Source of the DNA: Sycon ciliatum
Taxonomy: Eukaryota > Porifera > Calcarea > Leucosolenida > Sycettidae
Assembly: GCF_964019385.1 (NCBI RefSeq)
Contig: NC_088649.1
Location: forward strand, 10,711,025 to 10,775,024
Length of the DNA stretch: 64,000 nt
Direction of reading: 5' to 3'
In this document: positions 41,567 to 54,080 of the stretch, one piece after another
Position numbering within the stretch: position 1 is the stretch's first letter
How the letters are laid out: each line of letters starts with the position of its first letter
Made by a program: the position numbers and the translations under genes
The notes under the pieces: model-generated
Told to the model about the DNA's origin: nothing
The model's database searches: none
What the model saw: the letters and a program-made list of their open reading frames with translations, nothing else

Positions 41567-43729
41567 TATATTTTTACTAAAAGCCATATGGTGCACACAA
41601 TGGGTACATGCAGCAACCATTATGGTGGGGGCCAGGCGCTCCGTCGACCAACTGGTCTAGACATCATCATGCTCTGGACGCACCAGATAAATGGAAGTTT
41701 GAGGGAAAGAGAAAGAACAGGGAAGCGGAAGGAGAGGGGGGGGGGGGGAGATTGAGAAAGAGAGTACATGAGAGCGTGTAGTTCAGCAAGTTCATGCAGC
41801 AGGCTTACAAGACTTGCTTGCATCCAGTTGCTGGTCAACAGGTGAAGGTGGACCATCTTCTTGAACTGCAGCATCCCGTTCTTGTATGGCTGTTGTGTGA
41901 GGATTCTCCGAGGTAGGCAGTTTCATGCGCTCAGCCCGCAAGCAGGGAGAGCATTGGCCATGGTTGAGCGGGAACGGCAAGGCAGGCACACGGGAAAGTA
42001 ATGTTCCTGGCATCCCTGGGAGGAGAGACGGGTGTTGGGGGTTTCATCCGCCAGCTGGAGAGGTTTGGGCATAATTGCTGTCAAGTGGCTCGTCGGTGGG
42101 AGGAAGCAGAGCTTATACAGGAAGCTCAGGGCCGCCACCCTGCGCCTATGCTCCCGGCTTGGTACGGAGACTCGAGGGCCTATCAGCTTTAGTGCCTGTG
42201 TTGTACAGCGTCCAGGCGGGCCAGTGGAGCCCCCATCCAGACTAGACAGGAGTACTCCATGGTTGGTTGTATGAAGCCGTTGTACACAGCAATACGGCCA
42301 GGTGCGGTCAGAAGTGGCGCCATCTTCCGGAGAAAGTGGAAGCGTTGGTGGGCCCTGGTGGCAACCTGGCGTATGTGGGCCAAGAATCGCAGTGTTGTGT
42401 CGAACAAAACCCCGTGGAGCTTTATCTCGCCCACTTCAGGCACCCTGGTACCGTTGAACAGTATGTGGGGAAGCGGTGTTGGCGGACGGTGAAAGTCAAT
42501 CATGAGTGCATGGGACTTGGTCGGTTCGAAAGCCATTTTCCACTCTGCACCCCATCGAGCGATGGAGTTCACGGCAAGCTGAAGCTGGGTCGCACTCTCC
42601 GGGATGTCACACGTGGCCGCAATACATTGGTAGACGGTGGTATCATCTGCGTATACACCCAGAGAGGTGCTATCCGGTATTACTTCCTCACAGTCGTTTA
42701 TGTAAACCAGAAACAGGGTTGGACCCAGGATGCTGCCCTGGGGACCCCAGAAAGCACAGGGTATTCCAATGACTGTTGTACTCCGACAACAGCACGTAGT
42801 TGCCGGCAGCAGAGGTAGTTTGAGAGCCAGACAAGGATCACTGATGCCGCATGCCTCTGCTTTATGGAGGACACCTCGATGTGAAACCTTGTCGAACTTC
42901 TCGGCGATGTTGATGGCCAGTGCATGTACCATGCCGCCGCTCGCCGCAGTGGATGACCAGTCGTTGTGCAGCTTCATTAACATATCTGATGTACCCAGTC
43001 CCTTCCGGAAGCCACATTGCCGAGAGGAAAATACACCGTGCTTAGAGAAAACAGTGGTTGCCAATTGTTTCCACTGTTTTGGAGAGAATGCAGAGGAGAG
43101 ACACCGGGCGCCAGTTGCTCAGGTCTGATCTAGCTTTCTTCTTGTGAATCGCAACAACCCGGGCAACCTTCCACAGCCTCGGTTGCACTTGCTGCCGAAA
43201 GCACAAGGAGAACAGCCGGTCGGCATGCAAGCAGAGCTCGTTGTCACAATTCTTCAGCACCCTGTGGCTTTCATGGGATTCAGTCTTCTGAGCTCTCTTC
43301 TGACAGTATCCGTTCAAAAGTGGACGGTAGTAAGCCGAGACTCGGTGCGAGGTGTTATAGGTGGGAGATCGTCTGATAGCAGATCGTTTGGAAAGTCATC
43401 TGCTCCGAGGCTGCACTTTGACGAAAAGAACGGGCCAAAGCGCTCTGCTTTAATTCTGGGAGTTGGCCGTGACCCGGACGCCGTTAGTGTCAACAAGTGT
43501 TTGTATGGGTGTGCTGCGCCCACTACCACCTGCTTGCTTCAGCGTGGACCACCACTCTCGATCAGACATGCTCCCACGTGAAATTTTGTCGCTCGGCGTG
43601 GCAAGGCGTATTGCCTGCGCCTGGCGCAGATAGTGAGTGCAACACCTGGTCGCCTCAAGGGCCCCCAGTCGTAGCTGTGGACGAGGAGTCGCGCAGGAGC
43701 GGTCCCAAGCTTCCTGTGTTGCCTTCGCC
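41567..43729 (-). mobile_element. LINE2 fragment, unit C (antisense)
   Basis: Copy of 34550-36708 with YADD at 42642-42653. It differs from B and D by a 4-base insertion near 43451 (GCTTTAATTCTGGG for GCTTTCTGGG), which breaks the linker frame. RT frame 43064-42189. Confidence 0.88.
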
Positions 43730-46706
43730 AACAACGCCACCTTATGATGTCATTGCTGTCTCTGAAACATTGTGTACCCAGCACGACCCAGACTCCCTGT
43801 TTGCCCTCAGTGGATACACACTACATCGTGCAGACCGCCCAGACCGCCAAGGTGGAGGAGTGATTCTCTACGTGAACGACACTATACCTCATGAACTCGT
43901 CCCTACAACAACCCCAGACAGCTTTGACCTATTATCGCTGAAACTGTCACCCAACGACAGCACCATCAACACAACATGCGTCTACCGACCACCCCGTTGT
44001 GACCATCGGCTATTCTGCCAGCACCTTGAGGAACTGATACGAGCCATACCAACAACAACGCAAAAGATTATCCTCGGTGATTTCAATGCAAAGAACGCCG
44101 CTTGGTGCCACTCTGACATGACAGATGCTGCTGGCGAGGATCTAGCAGTGCTGTTCCAAACTTACTCTCTACACCAACATGTCACATTCCCCACTCTTGT
44201 GCAGAATGGGCACCCTAAATCCTGCCTAGATCTCATCGTCACGGATGTAGACAGCGACTATGTCCTTATCTCTAGTCTCCCGCAGATCGGCAACTCGGAC
44301 CACCTATCCATCAGGGGTTTAATCAAGCCAGTCGCTGCACCTCCTCGAGCCGTACCACCTCCCACCCATAACACCACCCATTGGAAATGGTCAAACCCAA
44401 GCATCAGCAGTCTGAAAGCCGAAATGGAATGCACACAACTGCTACCGGAAGGTCACACCCTGAACACTACCAACATAGACAACCTGTGGCACTCATGGAA
44501 GGACAAAGTCCTCACGTGCGCCCGCAAACACTGTGCAGTACCTCACTCCCCGAGGCATACTAGCCACCCCGCAAAGCCATGGCTGAACCCAGAGCTCACT
44601 AACGCAATCAGAGAAAAACACCGGCTCTACCGTGCCTACTTGCGCACCCGGACGCCCTGCAACTGGACAGCATACACCACCCAACGCAACAAAGTTACTC
44701 ACCTTCTCCGAATCGCTAAGTCTACATATGTCAGTAATGGCACTGGGACGAGCCACTCCACACCAAACCTACACAAACTGATGCGCGGCCTCCAGTCCTC
44801 ACAACGACCTACTCTGCCAGACATGCTCTCCCAGGGCCAGACTCTCTCAACCCCCGCTGAAAAGCAACCGCCCTGAACGCTTTCTTCATCTCGCAGAGCC
44901 AACAGTCAGTCACAGGATGCCACGAGGAACTTCCCTCCATTCATTCCCCCACACCCAATACACCTGGCCTCACTACACTTGAAACAACAGCCCAAGAGGT
45001 CTCAAAGTTACTGTCTAACCTGGACCCGTCAAAGAGCCCGGGCTGTGATGGCATACCAACCCGCCTACTGAAAGAGGCAGCCAGTTCACTTGCGCCGTCC
45101 CTAGCAACCCTTTTTAACATCTCCTTCGAACGTTGCACTATCCCGCAAGAGTGGAGGGACGCAACAGTCACCCCCATCCACAAGAAGGGCAGCAAAACCG
45201 AGCCCTCCAACTATCGACCGATATCGCTACTCAGCGTGACGTCGAAAGTACAAGAGAGGATAGTTGCTGACCGCATCTCAAAGCACATCCAACCTCGCCT
45301 CCACAACGGCCAATCAGGCTTTCGGCCAAACGATGGCACCACACAGCAGCTATCTCGGTTAATCCATCAGATCACCGAGAAAAGAGACGCCGGGCAAACA
45401 GTAATTGCTTGCTTCTTCGACCTCTCTAAGGCGTTTGACCGGGTGTGGCACCAAGGACTGCTTGCAAAATTGGCCCACCTCGGACTCGATGGCAAATGCC
45501 TCCAGTGGCTTGCCTCCTATCTCACCAATAGACGACAACGTGTGCAAGTGGAGAGAAGCAAATCAACATGGCTAAACATTCCAGCGGGTGTCCCCCAAGG
45601 CTCTGTCTTAGGGCCGCTTTTGTTCACGGCCTACACAGTTGATCTGCCAACCGCCTGCATAAATGCCAACACTGAGTGCAGCCAGTTTGCCGACGACACT
45701 GCCATCATTGCCGCTCACGAGAATTTTCTAGCCGCAGAAGAGCACCTCCAGTCAGCTGTGACAACCGCGGCACAGTGGCTGAAGGATTGGCATCTCCTGG
45801 TCAACGAAAGTAAGACCACTGTCATCCACTTTCACCACACCAACCGGCCACCTCCCAGACCACCATCAATCACACTTAACGATACCAACCTCACTGTGGC
45901 CTCAAGGCATCGCCACCTTGGCCTCCTCATACAGCAGAATCTATGCTGGAACTCGCATGTTGACTACATCATCACTAAAGCGACCAGGAAGATGTTCCTT
46001 CTCCTGCGACTACGCAATTCCTTAAACACTTCTGCTCTCTCCTCCATCTATCTAACCTACATCCGCCCTATTCTTGAGTATGCTTGCACTGTCCTCTCAC
46101 CCCTCCCCGCAACCCTGAACGACCGGCTTAAGCGCATCCAACGGCGCGCTGCTCGCCTTTGTTTGCATCTCCCCCTCTTTGAACACAGAACCCACTCCGT
46201 GCTGCTGCACCGACTCAAATGGCCATCACTCAGCAGCCGCCGTACCCTCTCCCATATCCTTCTTGCACACAGCCTGCATCATAGATATGCACCACCACAC
46301 CTTCTTGCAATTCACCTACCCCGAATACAACCCATTCGCACGCTCAGGTTCCCCCGAACCTTTGAGCTACCCACAACACGTACAAACCGGCTAAGAGACT
46401 CCCCCATCTATGCTTCTCTTGATCTCTTTAATAGCATCCCACCCAGCATCCGGCAAATCAACCCCAGACGAGATTTCAAAGCAAACATCCTACCACTTGT
46501 CATCTCTTCCGTATGTACTTGCTCACATTGCTCAGCACATCTATAGCTCCATTGCGCCCAGCCTACGTGATTAACTCCCAATTAGTATTGCCATCGCTAC
46601 TGCCTCAGCAAGCAGCTAAACTTTGATCTCTCTGTATCTGATCCCCATGCCTGTAATTATTTTTCTCTTATTGGCCACAGGCCATCGTGAGAATAAAAGA
46701 ATTCAA
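43730..46706 (+). mobile_element. LINE A copy, unit D (5' cut by junction)
   Basis: As unit C, offset 7,021. Endonuclease frame to the shared stop at 44876; RT frame to 46546 (FADD 45686-45697). Small private changes include VSETL for VSETW near 43770, which alters a conserved endonuclease motif. Confidence 0.92.
46672..46697 (+). promoter_or_regulatory. LINE A (unit D) 3' hairpin and poly(A) signal
   Basis: Stem 46672-46684 with AATAAA downstream, identical to units B and C. Confidence 0.6.
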
Positions 46707-46712
46707 AATATA

Positions 46713-47240
46713 CGGAGAAGGGGGCAAAGGTGATGGAGGTACATTTCAATAGCGCGAGGAAAAGGGATGACAATATCAGCGTGATTATAATAGGAAAAAG
46801 ATGTTGAGAGTTAAGAGCATAGCCAGGGTAGAGAAACAGCGCTATTTTCTGGCAACACAGGGCGCGGGAACCCAGGGCGCGGGAATGATGAGCACTCCCC
46901 AGGGCTCGTGGCTCACGCGCTTTTGGCGGCTCTTGGCTTCTGTCGCCGGTTTTCCGATGCCTTGGGGTGTGTGGTAGTCACCCCCTTGCCTGGCGTGAGT
47001 AATTCCCACAACACAATCCCCATCACCTTTTTTACCACCCTAGGTCACAATGTGATGTGTAACAATGCAGCACAAATCTGAACTGATGTGTTGCCAGAAA
47101 ATCGCGCTGTTTCTCTACCCTGGCTATGCTCTATACTCTCAACATCTTTTCCCTCTTTTAATCACGCTGATTTTGTCATCCCATTTCCTCGCGCTATTGA
47201 AATGTACCTCCATCACCTTTGCCCCTTCTCCCCTTCTCCC
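46713..47240. repeat. Inner fold-back arms, unit D
   Basis: Same structure as units B and C, with a one-base deletion in a C run of the right arm near 47225. Confidence 0.85.
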
Positions 47241-47356
47241 TACACATTCTAGTGATTGTTAGTCTTGGTACTATGCTGTCTGATGAAGTGTTTTGACACA
47301 AAGCTCGGAGTAACAGCGGAATGAGACTTGTTTGATTCATTGCTGTGTAATATTTG

Positions 47357-48582
47357 TAAGACTCCCCAATGTATATTGACTATATATTCCCAACCGGGTC
47401 ACAGGTGACCCGGTGTTCTTTTTCCAAACGGGTTCAAATATGCCCAAACCGGGTCGCTGACTCGGCTGACCCGGCTCTGGAGCAGACAAAGCTATCCAGT
47501 ATCGCACCGAATGCTGGGCAAATATATCAATTTTCATTTACCGCAGGTGGTAGTTTCAGCCAATGAGCTGCGCAACCTGTACTGTATGCTTCCCGAAAAG
47601 TATCAGATCCTACTGCGCAAGAATATCACCAAGAAATAACCGTTTTTTTCTTCAGATGAGGCCTACAGCGACATCAATGCCAACGCTATGAAGACCGCTA
47701 CGGAGCTTGGCTTAGATGATATGAGATTGGTTACTTGCTAAGACGCAGTGTTTTTTGTAACATGGAAAGACGACAAGACCGGGGTCACTGACTTCCTCCC
47801 CTGCCAGCTAAAACCTCCCGCGACATGTATAGGCATGGTCAGCCAGGCAGTTTTAGATGGGATCATTGGCATGGTACGCAGTACCGTGAGCCCCAACTTG
47901 TGGCACCACAGAAAGTCGGTCATAAATTGTCTCCGCTACTTCAACGAGAAGCCAAAGAATTTCTGTTGTTCCCTTTAGCGAATTTTTATCCATCAATCAC
48001 CAGAAAGCTCTTACTAGAGGCATTATCTTATGCCAGGTTGTATGTCAAAATTCCCCAGAGAGATGGTGACATATTGCTGCAGTCCAAGAATTCCTTGCAT
48101 TTTGACTGCGGCGAAGCCTGGATGAAGAAAGAGAACAATAACGCTTTTGAAGTAAAGATGGGATCGTTTGATCTCGCCAAAGTGTGCGAGTTGGTTGGTG
48201 AATACACCCTAAGTAAACTTAGGCTTCGTCTTGAGGAAAAAAGCGTCGGATTATACAGCAATGATGGTTTCGCCATCCTGAGACACGCCTCCGGGCATGA
48301 TGCGGAACTCACCCGGGTACCTACCAATCTTATCACAAACCGAATAGCACATCATAATATATGGACTTGCAGTCAAACCACCCACCAAAAATCCGGAAGA
48401 TTATTCCTGCTGGCGTAATGAAGCGGATAAGCAGCATTCCGTGTAACGAGAAGGTTTTCGAAGATACCAAACTGCCACACCAGTATGCCTTTGTCGCCAG
48501 CGGTCGTCCGCAGTAAATGCAGTTCGTTGATAATGTAGCTGGTAAAAAGAAGGTGACCGAGAGGGAGGAGGAACACTGAGTC
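47357..48582 (+). pseudogene. RT-like pseudogene, unit D
   Basis: As units B and C. At 47634 it reads AAGAAATAACC like unit A (27261), while B and C read AAGATATAACC; likewise CCGGGGTCACTG near 47780 matches A, not B or C. The mosaic pattern suggests gene conversion among units or several duplication steps. Confidence 0.6.
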
Positions 48583-48586
48583 CTTC

Positions 48587-51148
48587 TATATTTTTACTGA
48601 AAGCCATATGGTGCACACAATGGGTACATGCAGCAACCATTATGGTGGGGGCCAGGCGCTCCGTCGACCAACTGGTCTAGACATCATCATGCTCTGGACG
48701 CACCAGATAAATGGAAGTTTGAGGGAAAGAGAAAGAACAGGGAAGCGGAAGGAGAGGGGGGGGGGGGAGATTGAGAAAGAGAGTACATGAGAGCGTGTAG
48801 TTCAGCAAGTTCATGCAGCAGGCTTACAAGACTTGCTTGCATCCAGTTGCTGGTCAAAAGGTGAAGGTGGACCATCTTCTTGAACTGCAGCATCCCGTTC
48901 TTGTATGGCTGTTGTGTGAGGATTCTCCGAGGTAGGCAGTTTCATGCGCTCAGCCCGCAAGCAGGGAGAGCATTGGCCATGGTTGAGCGGGAACGGCAAG
49001 GCAGGCACACGGGAAAGTAATGTTACTGGCATCCCTGGGAGGAGAGACGGGTGTTGGGGGTTTCATCCGCCAGCTGGAGAGGTTTGGGCATAATTGCTGT
49101 CAAGTGGCTCGTCGGCGGGAGGAAGCAGAGCTTATACAGGAAGCTCAGGGCCGCCACCCTGCGCCTATGCTCCAGGCTTGGTACGGAGACTCGAGGGCCT
49201 ATCAGCTTTAGTGCCTGTGTTGTACAGCGTCCAGGCGGGCCAGTGGAGCCCCCATCCAGACTAGACAGGAGTACTCCATGGTTGGTTGTATGAAGCCGTT
49301 GTACACAGCAATACGGCCAGGTGCGGTCAGAAGTGGCGCCATCTGGAGAAAGTGGAAGCGTTGGTGGGCCCTGGTGGCAACCTGGCGTATGTGGGCCAAG
49401 AATCGCAGTGTTGTGTCGAACAAAACCCCGTGGAGCTTTATCTCGCCCACTTCAGGCACCCTGGTACCGTTGAACAGTATGTGGGGAAGAGGTGTTGGCG
49501 GACGGTGAAAGTCAATCATGAGTGCATGGGACTTGGTCGGTTCGAAAGCCATTTTCCACTCTGCACCCCATCGAGCGATGGAGTTCACGGCAAGCTGAAG
49601 CTGGGTCGCACTCTCCGGGATGTCACACGTGGCCGCAATACATTGGTAGACGGTGGTATCATCTGCGTATACACCCAGAGAGGTGCTATCCGGTATTACT
49701 TCCTCACAGTCGTTTATGTAAACCAGAAACAGGGTTGGACCCAGGATGCTGCCCTGGGGACCCCAGAAAGCACAGGGTATTCCAATGACTGTTGTACTCC
49801 GACTACAGCACGTAGTTGCCGGCAGCAGAGGTAGTTTGAGAGCCAGACAAGGATCACTGATGCCGCATGCCTCTGCTTTATGGAGGACACCTCGATGTGA
49901 AACCTTGTCGAACTTCTCGGCGATGTTGATGGCCAGTGCATGTACCATGCCGCCGCTCGCCGCAGTGGATGACCAGTCGTTGTGCAGCTTCATTAACATA
50001 TCTGATGTACCCAGTTCCTTCCGGAAGCCATATTGCCGAGAGGAAAATACACCGTGCTTAGAGAAAACAGTGGTTGCCAATTGTTTCCACTGTTTTGGAG
50101 AGAATGCAGAGGAGAGACACCGGGCGCCAGTTGCTCAGGTCTGATCTAGCTTTCTTCTTGTGAATCGCAACAACCCGGGCAACCTTCCACAGCCTCGGTT
50201 GCACTTGCTGCCGAAAGCACAAGGAGAACAGCCGGTCGGCATGCAAGCAGAGCTCGTTGTCACAATTCTTCAGCACCCTGTGGCTTTCATGGGATTCAGT
50301 CTTCTGAGCTCTCTTCTGACAGTATCCGTTCAAAAGTGGACGGTAGTAAGCCGAGACTCGGTGCGAGGTGTTATAGGTGGCAGATCGTCTGATAGCAGAT
50401 CGTTTGGAAAGTCATCTGCTCCGAGGCTGCACTTTGACGAAAAGAACGGGCCAAAGCGCTCTGCTTTCTGGGAGTTGGCCGTGACCCGGACGCCGTTAGT
50501 GTCAACAAGTGTTTGTATGGGTGTGCTGCGCCCACTACCACCTGCTTGCTTCAGCGTGGACCACCACTCTCGATCAGACATGCTCCCACGTGAAATTTTG
50601 TCGCTCGGCGTGGCAAGGCGTATTGCCTGCGCCTGGCGCAGATAGTGAGTGCAACACCTGGTCGCCTCAAGGGCCCCCAGTCGTAGCTGTGGACGAGGAG
50701 TCGCGCAGGAGCGGTCCCAAGCTTCCTGTGTTGCCTTCGCCTGTGCTGAACAGTCAGGAGTCCACCAAGGAGGGTCAGACGGGCGGGTTACAAGGTCACA
50801 GGACGGTATGAATTGCTTCATTCCTTGTGAAATGATGTCGGTGACACTATGACATGATTTGTTGGGACATTTACTGGTGGCTGCGGTCTAGTCAGATTGA
50901 CGATAAAAACGAGAAAGTCGAGGCCGGTCCGCTAGGTTGTAGGGCCAGAATACTCGTTTCGTGGGACGTTCCTCCGACACTTGTGTGGGAAATTCAGGTA
51001 TCAGAGTTACATCCGAGGCGCCAAGGGGAGGTTTGCAACGGACTGTTACATCAGAAAGATAGTCAGACATAATCAGATCCAATATATTGTCCCCTCGGGT
51101 CTTCATCGTAACATGTTGTTCCAGGCCATGGCTAACGCACCTATCCTC
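48587..51148 (-). mobile_element. LINE2 fragment, unit D (antisense, extended)
   Basis: Runs past the array junction into the endonuclease C-terminus (50888-51106: GDNILDLIMSDYLSDVTVRC, then PPLGASDVTLI) and stops near 51148, where copy 2 continues CAGGACATTCC but this copy turns to unrelated sequence. YADD at 49658-49669. A short deletion near 49343 separates it from units B and C. Confidence 0.88.
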
Positions 51149-52144
51149 AGGGAAAAATCCTTTTTTGCGTGCCTTTGGAGCGAGTGAGAAAAGGCACAGT
51201 AACGTAGAGGCTTGAAGTTGATTGTCTCAAAAATAATTTGGAGCATCAGCAAATTGAATTTTCGAGTGAAATTCGAGAATCGTCACTACAGGCACTCAAA
51301 GAGTCGAAACTAGGGCTTCTTTTGCCTGAAAAAGGCCTGCAAACAGAACAGTAGTTTTGAATGCAACTCACGCGCTCCATACACTAGTACGTACATGGCG
51401 CTGTGGTCTTGCACGGAGCTACAGTAACGTTACTAGTACATGATGGAGCGGTACAACGGCTGCGAGAAACATCAGCAACTCTGTTATATCCCGGTGATCT
51501 TCAGCCAGGAGGAGAAGCGAGTCCAACCAATCGACTTGCAACACCCACAGCGCATCTCAAAATGTTTCCTTCTCAAGCTCGAGAAGAACTACAGACTGCA
51601 GTACTTACTAGAGTGGCGGAGTCAAAAATTGCTGCTACATGCTGAACCTCTTTTTCATTCGAATTTTCGCACAGTCTTTCAATTTGGCACGTCCGTAATG
51701 GAACCGAAATTTGATTTGCTGATGCTCCGTAGTATGTGTGGATTCTGCGATGGAGGAGAGTGAAATGGCGTCGAGGGACGATTTTACTTGCATACCAGGC
51801 TTGGGGACTATTTTGCCGTGTTCCTGCGCCTTATATGTGGAGGTTGCTCCATGGAACCTTGTACCATCGCGTTGTTCGCACCAGGAGGTTTCCAAAGAGC
51901 ACAACATTGTAAAAATCGAGTGAAGGAAGCTAAAGTTATGACCTCAGTTTGGAGGTGAAAATTGGGCCAAATTTCTAATTGTGCTTCAGGATGTGCTAGT
52001 AATCAATGCGCAAAGGGTTAAAATTCCTTTTCAGTCACTTTCAGATAGCGGAATGACATGTCAGTTCGACCTGTTCTACAATATTTCCACTTTATAGCTA
52101 CCCAGCTTATGTTACTACTGTACTAGTAATTAATGTTGTGAGTA
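51149..52144. other. Unassigned DNA between copy 1 and copy 2
   Basis: No recognisable protein. GGAGCATCAGCAAATTGAAT near 51241 and the loosely complementary ATTTGATTTGCTGATGCTCC near 51711 form an imperfect inverted pair. GCGCAAAGGGTTAA at about 52009-52022 resembles a piggyBac-type right end, but I could not find a matching left end. Possibly a degraded miniature element. Confidence 0.35.
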
Positions 52145-52867
52145 TTTTGTTACACTCTTTTTGCTAAGGATCTCTAGAAGTCCTTTTATCCCCTTTTAAA
52201 CTCACTCAACCAATGTGCGTCTGGTACTTTCGGTTTGTCAAGTACTAGCAGTAGTTTGGGATTGAGCTTATCGAAGAGTGTGCCTATAATGGGAGCAGAA
52301 ACCCCTCCCATCCTCCCCTCCCCTCCTCCCTACACCCCCCCCCCCCCCCCACATCCTGGGTAGTGTAAGAGGAATTGTGAGTTTTTTTAGGCTGAATATA
52401 TTATTGAACCGTCTCTCCTGAGATGACAGCTATACCATAGCTCCTTGTTTTTAACATCACTGGTCTAAATTTTTCGAATCCTGGTAGTTGCAGTCAATTT
52501 GTCTTTAGACTTTTGGTCCCTTTTCAGCACCTTCAACTAATGAATAGTCCTGTTGGTGACTGTTTGTGTGCTGTAGCTGGTTCGTACACCTCTCCACATA
52601 GCCTGCAAGGAAGGCTTTCCTGAGTGTGCTGAGATATTGTGCAATGCTAAAGCGCAGGTTAATTTGAGAGACTATGTAAGTATGCATATGTCATTGACTT
52701 TCAAGAACTGCGGCACATTTGGGAGCTGTGAGTGCACCTATGCAGTGTCTTCATTTGGATTTCAAGCCAATCAGGCACACTTGTACTTGGCATAACCTAT
52801 GCAACCGGGCCAGCGCCGGGTCTGTCCAAGTGTGGCTACTGCATTACAGAGTTGTAACTATTTAAGA
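52145..52867 (+). repeat. Duplicated segment, copy 2 (ankyrin flank)
   Basis: Partner of 17205-17908. It runs without interruption through TTTAAGACTCCCCAATG into the RT-like pseudogene, giving the ancestral arrangement before the fold-back insertion in copy 1. Confidence 0.85.
52577..52675 (+). CDS. Ankyrin-repeat exon, copy 2
   Basis: 99 bases, phase 0, between a TGCTGTAG acceptor and GTAAGT donor. It encodes 33 residues including RTPLHIACKEGFPECAEIL and QVNLRDY, a good single ankyrin repeat. Both splice signals and the open frame survive in both copies despite divergence around them, which argues for a real exon, although no adjoining exon is recognised. Confidence 0.72.
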
Positions 52868-52868
52868 C

Positions 52869-54080
52869 TCCCCAATGTATATTGACTATTATATTCCCAT
52901 GCGGGTCACAGGTGACCCGGTGTTCTTTTTCCAAACGGCTTCAAATATGCCCAAACTGGGTCGCTGACTCGGCTGACCCGGCTCTGGAGCAGACAAAGCT
53001 ATCCAGTATCGCACCGAATGGGGCAAATATATAAATTTTCTTTCAACGCAGGTGGTAGTTTCAGCCAATGAGTTGCGCAACCTGTACTGTATGCTTACCG
53101 AAAAGTATCAGATCCTACTGCGGAGGAATATCACCAAGAAATAACCGTATTTTCAGATGAGGCCTACAGCGACATCAATGCCAAAGCTGTGAAGACCACT
53201 ACAGAGCTTGGCTTAGATGATATGAGATTGGTTACTTGCTAAGATGCAATGTGTTTTGTAACATGGAAAGACGACAAGACCGGGTTCACTGATTTTCTCC
53301 ACTGCCAAGTAAAACCTCCCGCAACATGTAAAATAGGCATGGTCAGCCAGGCAGTTTTAGATGGGATCGTACCGTGAGCCTCAACTTGTGGCACCACAGA
53401 AAGTCGGTCATTAACTGGCTCGGCTAGTTTCTTCAAGGAGAAGCCAAAGAACTACTGGTGTTCCCTTTAGCGAATTTTTATCCATCAATCCCCAAAAAGC
53501 TCTTCCTAGAGGCATTATCTTATGCCCGGTTGTATGTCAAAATTCCCCAGAGAGATGGTGACATAATGCTGCAGGCCAAGAATTACTTGCATTTTGACTG
53601 CGGCGAAGCCTGGATGAAAAAAGAGAACAATAACGCTTTTGAAGTAAAGATGGGATCGTTTGCTGTCGCCAAAGTGTGCGAGTTGGTGGGTGAATACATC
53701 CTAAGTAAACTGAGGCTTCTTCTTGAGGAAAAAAGCGTCGGATTATGCAGCAATGATGGTTTCGCCATCCTGAGCCACGTCTCCGGGCATGATGCGGAAC
53801 TCATGCGGGTACCTACCAATCTTATCGCAAACCGAATAGCCCTCATCATAATATATGGACTTGCAGTCAAACCACCCACCAAAAATCCGATTATCCCGGC
53901 TGGCGTAATGAAGCGGATAAGCAGCATTCCGTGTAACGAGAAAGTTTTCGAAGATACCAGACTGCCATACCAGTATGCCTTTGTCGCCATCGGTCATCCA
54001 TAGTAAATGCAGTTTGTTGATAATGCAGCTGGTAAAAAGAAGGCGACCCAGAGGGAGGAGGAACACTGAGTCCTTTTATA
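52869..54080 (+). pseudogene. RT-like pseudogene, copy 2
   Basis: Diverged paralogue of the unit B-D version. A 181-codon frame (53458-54003) covers NFYPSIPKKLFLEALSYARL, YLHFDCGEAWMKKENNNAFE, GLCSNDGFAILSHVSGHDAE and KRISSIPCNEKVFEDTRLPY. It stays open across the point where units B-D shift frame. The catalytic-box position reads CSND, so the Asn is shared by both copies and predates the segmental duplication. The N-terminal part (about 53070-53450) is in broken frames. Confidence 0.6.

Larger units (their letters stand above)
29207..50741 (+). repeat. Three-copy tandem array, units B, C, D
   Basis: Period 7,021 between C and D (36708 to 43729). B is longer only because of its 480-bp insert plus TTAA and a few small indels. 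Each unit runs from LINE A ORF2 through the fold-back element and RT-like pseudogene into antisense LINE2. At 36708 and 43729 LINE2 sequence ...CTTCGCC joins LINE A CAACAACGCC with one shared C. At 50741 the LINE2 sequence continues normally, marking the array end. Units are nearly identical. Confidence 0.93.

Noticed and set aside
52005-52024. Another piggyBac-like element ending at GCGCAAAGGGTTAA
   Set aside because: Only one possible end was found. No matching CCCTTTGCGC end next to TTAA is visible upstream within 1 kb.
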